A stretch of DNA of 39,895 nt, from NCBI GenBank assembly GCA_027579435.1, contig JANBPK010001104.1, positions 1 to 39,895 on the forward strand. Reading direction: 5' to 3'. Below the pieces are notes generated by a model. It searched no databases and was not told where the DNA came from. It worked only from the letters and a program-made list of their open reading frames with translations. A program made the position numbers and the translations under genes. Position 1 is the stretch's first letter. Every line of letters begins with the position of its first letter. This document shows, one piece after another, positions 32,773 to 39,895 of the stretch. This DNA comes from Candolleomyces eurysporus (Eukaryota; Basidiomycota; Agaricomycetes; Agaricales; Psathyrellaceae).

Positions 32773-34708
32773 ATGGAGGCTCAAAACTCCTGTCAAGATG
32801 ATTATGGACGAATTTCACCACCATCCTCGCAAGGATTTCTCAATACGATTGCAAGCTTTAAGCTTCGTCCTTCGGCCTTCATTCTACAAACTCTGGTAGT
32901 CATCTACCTGCTATGGATTCCTACCCCAACGAAAGCGCAAGATATTGGCCTCTCGACTGATCAAATTGGCTCTCTCAGCACTCGGTTGGCCGAGGCCGCT
33001 CAGTCAAGGTGAGTGTTCAAGGTGCTTCCATGTGTTCGGTGTTCCCTAATCTTGCTACACCTTTCATTCGTTATGCATCAGCTGGGAACTAGGAACTCGT
33101 GCTCAAGCCATACTCGAACTAAACGCTACACAGTACAGCGTTTTCTCATCGAGCTCCATACCACCATCGAGCAACGCTGCTGGCGACTACTCAATGGAAC
33201 CGTTCTGGCATATCGCAAGGAGTATCATGGGCCAATGGAACGGGACGAGTGGTGGTGGGCATTTGTACTCCTATCTCACTTTCTTCATGTCGTGTTAACG
33301 ATTTGACTGTAGGCTCACCACAACCTCTCATGCCTGATGGCTCCGCCGCTGATCCAGCCTCTAATGGCGTCACCATCCTTATGGCCAATTGGACCGGCCT
33401 CGCCGCCAGGGACTCGGCCTCCAACTCGAGTCTCAATTATGACTATGCGGCAGCTGCGAAGAGCCAACTCGACTTCTTATACAGCAGCAGCGTTCCGAAG
33501 ACAAGCGACGGTGCGATCTCTCACCGGGTAGATCAGCTGCAATTATGGTGAGTGACCTAGGTTTCTTTCCGCTTCGTATGTAATTCGCGCGTGCAGGTCC
33601 GACTTCATATACATGGTTCCACCCTTCTTTGCTTACTATGGCGCTTTAACACGCAACCGAACTCTACTAGTGGAAGCTTACAACCAGTGCAAACTCTACC
33701 GAAGCTATCTGCAAGACGAGAAGAGTCGCCTTTGGAGACACGTCCTTTTGGGAACGAGTGGGATCGACGAGGGGTTCTGGTCGACTGGTAAGCGCTCGCT
33801 TTGCGTTTTGCTTCTTTTGTCCGCGAGGGTTCTCGGCACTACGCAGTGACGTCAGCCGGATGCTCTTCAGAGCGGGATTGCAAGGTTCTTCTGTCGCTTG
33901 CGTCCGTCCCTGACAGAACCTGTCAACAGTGGGAACATGACTCTGTGCGGCCTGGAATTCTCTCTACCAATGGTCCCCGTCTTCCGGGGTTCCTCCCTTC
34001 GTGATCATCGCTCAGACATGCTTAATTCTATTCCGTTTGACAGGGAATGGATGGGCTGCGGCAGGTATGCTTCGTGTCCATGCGACCATTACGAACAGCG
34101 AGTATGCGAATACTCTCAAGAACCAAAGGAAGGATTTACAAAAGTGGGTGGAAGAGATACACAAAGCGATGTACGCTGTCGTCGTAAGTCGCCATTTCCA
34201 CCTTTACGAGTTTCCCACTCTCAATTTTATGGAACAGGACGACACGCAACTCTTCACCAACTGGGCCGACCAGCCACCCACAGCCCCCCGAAACTTCTAC
34301 GACGCCTCGGGCACCTCCCTCGTCGCCGCAACCGTCTACAGGGCCAGCCTCCAATACGCTGGCAAGAAGTACAAGTATATAGGGAACGCTGAACGAGCAT
34401 GGGCTACTCTATTCAACTCGACTAGCTCGGGTTCGTCGAACAGCTCAGCTCCTTTCGTCGGATACACACACTTCACCCAGGAAGGGTGGCTGACGCCCGT
34501 AGTGAACCCCCATAGCTACGGGGAGGAAGGAAGTAGGAGTGCAGAAGGACAGGCCTTTGTGGTAATGCTCGCTGCTGCGAGGAGGGATTGGATAGGTGTG
34601 AATGGAGAGTATAGTGCTGGGGTGAGTCGGTATCAAAGCGCTTTAGGGTCGAGATGGACTAGTGGACTCCTTGCGGCTGCGGTGGGTGCTATAACCTTCA
34701 ACTTCTGA
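32773..34708 (+). CDS. Six-hairpin glycosidase, GH88/GH105-like
   Basis: Exons 32773-33008, 33082-33254, 33313-33547, 33597-33787, 34044-34183 and 34238-34708 give 481 aa. Residues about 34-54 form a hydrophobic segment ending PTPTKA-QD, either a long signal peptide or a signal anchor. Family features are (L)WSDFIYMVPPFFAYYG, where D217 fits the catalytic Asp position of unsaturated uronyl hydrolases; HVLLGTSGIDEGFWSTGNGWAAAGM (split here as TSGIDEGF and WSTGNGWAAAGM, 276-286); and FYDASGTSLVAATVYRASL. The C-terminal SAEGQAFVVMLAAARRDW completes the alpha/alpha barrel. It probably acts outside the cell on pectin-derived or related sugars, by family; the substrate is not readable. The fourth intron is 256 nt, far longer than the others. 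Confidence 0.82.
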
Positions 34709-35416
34709 GGATGGGGAGGGTGGTGAGGTACTTCAAAAGAGAATGTGGACGGACTTGAGGCGCTTTTTGGTGCGATCTCGAACTGTTTTTTGTACATCTA
34801 GATATCCATCTTTCGTCATTTTAGCCTCGATTATTCGTAAAAGTTATTTAGACTTGTAGGGTAGTTTTGCTTATTTGGTATTTATATCATCATGATCTCG
34901 CTGTGACTCCTCTTAACTTGTAGTCGCCATTACTAGCATACTAGCATATGCGTGCATAGAGTCGCTGAAAAACGCAACGCTCAAAGCAACTTGTAACGCG
35001 CCAAACAGTCTGAGCTGCTCAGTTGCCCGCTGTGTCGTCGTAAGTGATGAATATACGTTCCAAAAAANTGTGCTGACATTGGACGGCCATTGTCACCACA
35101 ATGGCGGTTCCTGAACCGTTGGCGATCAACAAGCCCATCAACTTCCAGTCGCGTCAAGCGCTTAATATTCTTCAAGTTGCTGATAACGGTGTGCTTGGAC
35201 TCCCACCCGGTTACTTTTGCACAGCCCGATGGCGAACTTTTGAAAGCTACCACACACACTTGAGGACAAAGTATTGGCATACAATGGGTGGGAACACAAG
35301 CAGCCATGATATAAATACGGGGCACCGCGCGGGTCTTCCAGCTTTCCACTTTCCATATCACTGACTCTACTCCCCGAATTACCTGCCTACTGCTAAAGAC
35401 TGCTTGCCACCGAACG
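34709..35416. other. Intergenic
   Basis: 3' UTR of the glycosidase, then an AT-rich stretch, then the ZnF5 promoter. A short perfect palindrome-type element, ccattgtcaccacaatgg, lies near 35087-35104. The minus-strand 187-codon frame here has no protein-like features beyond length and contains an N. Confidence 0.5.
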
Positions 35417-37123
35417 ATGACTAACAGAATCACACTTCCGAAATTTCCGTCGCTTTTGGCTTCGATAACCGGTGAAGGATATCCAGGAGCTCCGTCCCAA
35501 ATTCCGAGCGTTTCCAGCGGTGGACGTGCACCATCACCGTACATACCATCGAACAGCTATGGGTAAGGCGAAAATTATACTATGGGTTGACTTACACGCT
35601 AAATCTTTCCGTTCTTCCTTTATTAGGTCGGGCGACGCCGGAGTGGACGAGGATTACGATTACAACTATCTTGAATGGATCCCGTATATGCCGGATGCGA
35701 GAGTCGATCCTCAGGCAAGCGTTGCAAGAGCTCCGTGCCATATCAATATGTTCAACGTTGGGCGGCTCGGTGAAGGGTGAGACAGTTTGATACAACGAGG
35801 CTAATTCTGTAGCATTTCTGACTTTATGCTTTTCTCGATTGTACAGTTTCGTCGACAATGACGACTCACAAGCCCCTCCAGCACCTCTTGAAGGATACAA
35901 CAGCGATTTGCACAGCATGTAAGTGGGCCTTCTCCAATTCTCAGTACGATCCACGCGGCTTAAACTGTAGCTCTAGCACCACCATGGACTACTACTATTA
36001 TTTGCTTCAACTTGAAGCTCAGGCATTGGAGGAATACCCCTCGGTGGTTCCAGGGCCGGTGATAATCCAGCCGACGATTTCTAGCTTCACGAACTGGCCG
36101 GAGTCCAACAACAATTGTCAGGAACCCCCTTATGGTTCCCTTAGAATGTCGTGGAAAGAGACAGCCCGCCCTATGATACCCATTTCCCTCTCCAATGCTC
36201 GCGTTTTCGGGGCCACCAACGCTACCAGTAGGGCAGCCGGCAAGCGCCGGGCTGGAGACGCCCGCGGCCACCACGAACAATTTTCCGATTCAGCCTCGAG
36301 CATCAGCATTCCTGACGACGCCGGAAGCGCCCGGGACGATGATGAAGGGTATCAGAGGGCTCTGGCTGAAGCTATCAAAGCTTTCCGCAATACCGCAACT
36401 ACCGAGTACCACCATGCTGGAGTGTGTTCTTCGGTGGGCACAACGGCTCCCGAGACATCGTCTATGAAAAGGAAGCAAAAGGACGAAGGGACGAAGAACA
36501 GCAGCGCGAGACTCTATAGCAAGAAAGGTCGGTTCACCCCGAAGGATGGGAAATTCCGAACTGAGAGCGCATACTCCCTCTTTTGCTCCGACGACTGGGA
36601 ATTCATGTGCCCACTCCCAAGCCATACAGGCAAGGGTAGTTGCAACATGTGGACAGACGCGAGGGGTACACAAGAGCATCTCGAGCGAGACCACCCAGGG
36701 TTCTGTAAACCCGACCCTCGTATGCGTGATGCCAAGGGATTCTACTGTCCGGTGCGCAAGGAAAACGGGAGGGTATGCGGGAAAGGTCTTCAAAGCTTGC
36801 TCATTGGAGGAGGTAAATATGTTAACTACTCTTTAAAGAAGCATATTCTCTCTTCAAGATACCATCCAGGCCTCAAGGGGAGAAGAAAGGGCACGGCAGA
36901 GATCGAGGACTACCCGACCTACGTCTGTAGGTACGCAGGCTGTGGCTACGAGTCCACCACTTACGTTGGTGCAGAGCTATCGAGAATCAGAGAACACTGG
37001 AAGGCGAAGCATAATTCAACGGGATACTATGAATCGGACAGCGAACGAGACGATGAAGAAGAACAGAAAGAGGCGGGGGAGGAGGAGGAGGCTGTGGAGG
37101 CGGAAGGAAATAATGGGGACTGA
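35417..37123 (+). CDS. ZnF5: protein with three degenerate Cys/His modules
   Basis: Exons 35417-35562, 35627-35776, 35847-35918 and 35971-37123 give 506 aa. Upstream exons add MTNRITLPKFPSLLAS... and an acidic DEDYDYNYLEW segment. The body has KRKQKDEGTK and GRFTPKDGKF patches. The C-terminal third, from about residue 330, holds three modules: MCPLPS...C with EHLERDH; FYCPVRKENGRVCG with SLKKHI; and VCRYAGCGYES with IREHWKAKH. These are C2H2-like with long spacers. The C-terminus is Glu-rich. The module order matches ZnF3, so the two may be distant relatives. Probably nuclear; DNA or protein binding not decided. Confidence 0.82.
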
Positions 37124-37419
37124 TGTGCTAGGCGCTCAATGCATCGATCGGCCTGAAAGAGCACCATTCTTTTGTGTTTTTGGTCCTATGAGACGCCATC
37201 TTCATTTGTAGGCTAACCACACTCATTTGTATTCTCGGCGGGACATATAATACTCAGCCTTACGGGCGTCGCGAAGTTGTTCTGTTAGCATCCGAGAATT
37301 TCCTGTCTCGTTGTGAGTCTTCAATATCAGTCGAATGCAATCATGAGGAAGGTGTGTCATTCATCAACGCCGCACTGAGTATCATAACTGTCGTAGCTAA
37401 CACCACATGATCGAAGTCG
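37124..37419. other. Convergent 3' interval with duplicated 3' flank
   Basis: From about 37340 to the stop at 37420 the sequence resembles 39570-39666 (gaggaaggtgtgtcattcatc against gaggaagggagtgtgattcat, and gtagctaacaccaca against gaagctaacaccata). The 3' flank of the DUF6533-type gene was thus duplicated with it. Confidence 0.6.
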
Positions 37420-39202
37420 TCAAGCTCGGGGAAGTGATTCCATCTCAAACCCCTGATGGCCCTCTACGTTAACTTCGTAGCTCTGGTTCTGAGTTTCAAT
37501 ATTGACAGAATCGAAAAGGAGAGTTGAGACAAAGCTTCGTGTCACCGGGTCTTCCGCCCTCTTCATATCAAGCAGCAGTTTGTTCGACAATATTGGTATA
37601 ATAAGCACCAGTCTGCATGTAGTGAGACATTCGCACTCAAGCAGGATGTAATACTGAGATACATACACGTTGATAATACGGAATTTGTCGTTTATCTTCA
37701 GCAAGACGATATACGGCTTCGTATGAGGCAGTGTATTTCATTGAAGATAAGCCTGGCACATACCACAGGGCCAGGAGTGGATGCAATGGCGTAAATCAAC
37801 CATACCGCTGCAGAACGTCAAGAGAAGATAATGCTGTGAGTAAACAAATATCAAAAAGGCTCATCAAGTATCTACCACGCACAGAATGCCGAGAGATAGT
37901 ACAGCCCGCCATCGCGCCGAATGACCTCGATTAAAGAGCCGTGATGTCTCCTGTAGCTCATTGTGAGGGTCACAAACCCAAAGACTGCGACCACTATCAC
38001 AACAAGTCAATTCGCTGAGCGGCATCAAATACAAAAAACACACAGGCAGTTCCGGTACACGTGATAATTGCTGCCATGAAACGATACGTGCTGGAAGTTG
38101 GATTGGGATCACGGAAGTGGCAGCTACGACCGTGTTGAACAAGGAGATATTGCACAGGCGTTTCCGGTTCGTGAGCTGAAGGGGCAGAAGCCGTCACTTT
38201 TTTATTAATTGTCAGTCGTCATGGAGCGTATGGAGGGACCCACCGTGCTGGAAGCCCATGATTAGCAGGGTGATGATAGGTATCTCAAGTGTCTGACCCC
38301 GCCAAATACTGCGTGAGTGTGTATCCAAGTCGTTCAAAATGGGATTGATACTTACCACATATATCGCTGCCAATGGAAGGAGATATGCCCGCCTTGCCTT
38401 CAGGAGGGTATACAGACATACTACAAATGTAGCTGAAGATAGTGCTGAGCCTTCCATCGAAGAATCGCGGCCCGGTCGCGAGACTAACCTTCTGCTGCAG
38501 AATTGGCAAGGAAATACGTGACTAGGGCAGGAATGGGTGAGTATCCTTTTGTTGTGCGATTGGCCGTTTTCGCGTACTTTGACTGATACGATTGCAAGCA
38601 TTGCAAACCTGACATAAATATTCGAAGGCTAGTTGAGTAAGTTCAGAGAGAACGATTGGTCGCGTTCACCTCGGTGCTAAGACGAACTGGCAGAGGTAGA
38701 AGAACTTCGGTAACAGATCAGGGAAAGGGGGTAGACTGGTGTGGGATTAGACACGTACAGAGAATGTATGAGATGTCAGAAAGGACCGTGAAGTGTCGCG
38801 TAGTCAGAAATAGCACCTTCCCCCAAATATGCTTTTGAGGCCAGATTTCGGACACCTGGGATAGATATACTTGTTTAGCAGGACTCGAGAATCGCATAGT
38901 TACACAGAATGGATAGACCTCCTGGTCGAGAGTCGTAAAAGTGTAATACGTCTCAGAGACTGTTAGCTTCCCAACTCTTGAGGAAGGGCAGTGTATGAGA
39001 CTCACAAAAGCAACACATCCAGAGACTGAAGTACTGTTAGCCCGCATGACGGAGACTTCGATTTGAAACCCTTACGCTGCACGTACTACCGAGATTCGTT
39101 AGCACACCTTATAGAATGTATAAAATGGTGGTAGTGACGAACGTCTTGGGTCATGCGATTACCAAGTTCCGCAGACAGGGGACGAGACTCAGCAAGGTCC
39201 AT
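37420..39202 (-). CDS. DUF6533-type fungal membrane protein, copy 1
   Basis: The first five exons (minus: 39202-39163, 39107-39076, 39033-39006, 38959-38919, 38855-38759) join in frame. They give MDLAESRPLSAEL, then YFSLWMCCF, then the family hallmark YYTFTTLDQEV and IWPQKHIWGKVLFLTTRH. Further pieces recognisable in order are a helix around FVVCLYTLLKARRAYLLPLAAIYV, IWRGQTLEIPIITLLIMGF, a RRDGGLYYLSAFC block, and the terminal LTTCRLVLIIPILSNKLLLDMKRAED ending ESLPRA (both given approximately). These match the multi-pass layout of DUF6533 proteins, whose function is unknown. I could not join the middle exons in one frame, so exon borders from 38700 to 37710 are uncertain and decay cannot be excluded. 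Confidence 0.6.
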
Positions 39203-39665
39203 GGGGCAGTCCACGGTTGTAGGCCCAAGTCCAATCAGCGTGAAAGAGTGCGACGCTGCTCTTCACTAACATGAGTGTAGCTACTGATAGGGATCGACCA
39301 TCGATGTTTGCTAACACCCTTCAACACCGCCCAAGGCAACGGCCGTTGGGTCAATACCTGTGGGAAGACAAACGGACGGAGACCCTTGAAGAAGCCGGAG
39401 AAAAGTTGTAGCCAGCTCAGGATAGTATGTTCCTCTACACCACACCGGTTCTTCGAAGGTCAGTGTGAGTCACGCGACTGGATGAAGCCAAATTGATGAC
39501 CACAGAAGAGCAAGAACGCCCGGGAGCGGAGGAACAGGCCCGGTTCATAATGATTTTTCCAAGAAAAGCAGATGCAATACAAAAATGAGGAAGGGAGTGT
39601 GATTCATTGGCACCGTAATGAGCATCGTACATAACTATCGAAGCTAACACCATACGATCCAATGG
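39203..39665. other. Intergenic between tandem DUF6533-type genes
   Basis: The left part is the promoter of copy 1. The right part (from about 39570) is the 3' flank of copy 2 and is homologous to 37340-37419. No other feature was seen. Confidence 0.5.
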
Positions 39666-39895
39666 TTAAGCTCGGGGAAGTGATTCCATCTCTAGCTCCT
39701 GATGACTCTCGACGCCCACTTTGTAGCTCTGGAATTGAGTGTCAGGATTGACAGGATCAAAGAGGATAGTGGAGACAATATTTCGTGTCCCCGGGTCTTC
39801 TGCCTTCTTCATATCGAGCAGCAGCTTGTTCGACAATACTGGTATAATAAGCACCAGTCTACCTGTAGTGAGACGATTGGACTCGAACAGGAGAT
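39666..39895 (-). CDS. DUF6533-type membrane protein, copy 2 (partial, 3' end only)
   Basis: The terminal coding part reads RLVLIIPVLSNKLLLDMKK, then an acidic stretch, and ends ELEMESLPRA at a stop at 39666-39668. It aligns without gaps to the last 60 codons of copy 1 at an offset of 2246 bp. The gene continues beyond the right edge of the window, so its completeness is unknown. Confidence 0.65.
   Translation of the reverse strand, partial: LLFESNRLTTGRLVLIIPVLSNKLLLDMKKAEDPGTRNIVSTILFDPVNPDTQFQSYKVGVESHQELEMESLPRA

Noticed and set aside
35087..35104. Palindrome ccattgtcaccacaatgg as an operator
   Set aside because: A single copy of a short palindrome in a promoter region; chance cannot be excluded and no partner site was seen.
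34981..35544. Minus-strand frame of 187 codons
   Set aside because: Overlaps exon 1 of ZnF5 and its promoter; no motif, an internal N, and no splice context.

Overview
The window reads as nuclear DNA of a filamentous basidiomycete, most likely an Agaricomycete. Genes are intron-rich with mostly 50-80 nt introns (GTRNGT donors, YAG acceptors), intergenic gaps are short, and the families present (MAD1, fungal DUF262, NAPE-PLD-type hydrolases, GH88/GH105-type six-hairpin glycosidase, DUF6533 membrane proteins) fit this. No prokaryotic or organellar features were seen. I built gene models by hand from splice signals; unless stated, each closes to a whole number of codons.

Layout: 1-4.0 kb is gene-poor and holds degenerate repeats and coding relics. 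4.0-6.5 kb (+) encodes a Ser/Thr-rich protein with a C-terminal zinc finger (ZnF1). 7.9-8.7 kb (+) is a 213-aa orphan. 9.2-11.3 kb (-) is a DUF262 protein, divergent from the spindle-checkpoint gene MAD1 (11.5-14.1 kb, +). 15.0-16.9 kb (-) is ZnF2, an inverted paralogue of ZnF1 whose 5' flank is also duplicated. 18.6-21.3 kb (-) is a different Cys/His protein (ZnF3) with a homopolymer frameshift. 22.6-23.1 kb (+) is a small orphan. 24.0-25.5 kb (-) and 26.6-28.2 kb (+) are a head-to-head pair of NAPE-PLD-like metallo-beta-lactamase-fold genes, both with all seven metal ligands. 28.6-31.2 kb (-) is ZnF4, 32.8-34.7 kb (+) a six-hairpin glycosidase, 35.4-37.1 kb (+) a multi-finger protein (ZnF5), and 37.4-39.9 kb (-) tandem DUF6533-type membrane genes, the second cut by the window edge.

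Two genes are core (MAD1, and probably the DUF262 gene beside it). The rest looks like an accessory neighbourhood shaped by local duplication: ZnF1/ZnF2 inverted with shared upstream modules, the NAPE-PLD pair divergent, the DUF6533 genes in tandem. Five of the genes carry long disordered Ser/Thr/Pro/Gln-rich bodies ending in Cys/His modules. Three of them share a C2HC-like finger followed by a P-(D/E)-N-W motif, which I do not recognise as a named domain; this is the best candidate here for something undescribed. Single-base Ns cluster at 22.9-25.6 kb, and two genes are broken by one extra base in a homopolymer, so some breaks may be assembly artefacts.
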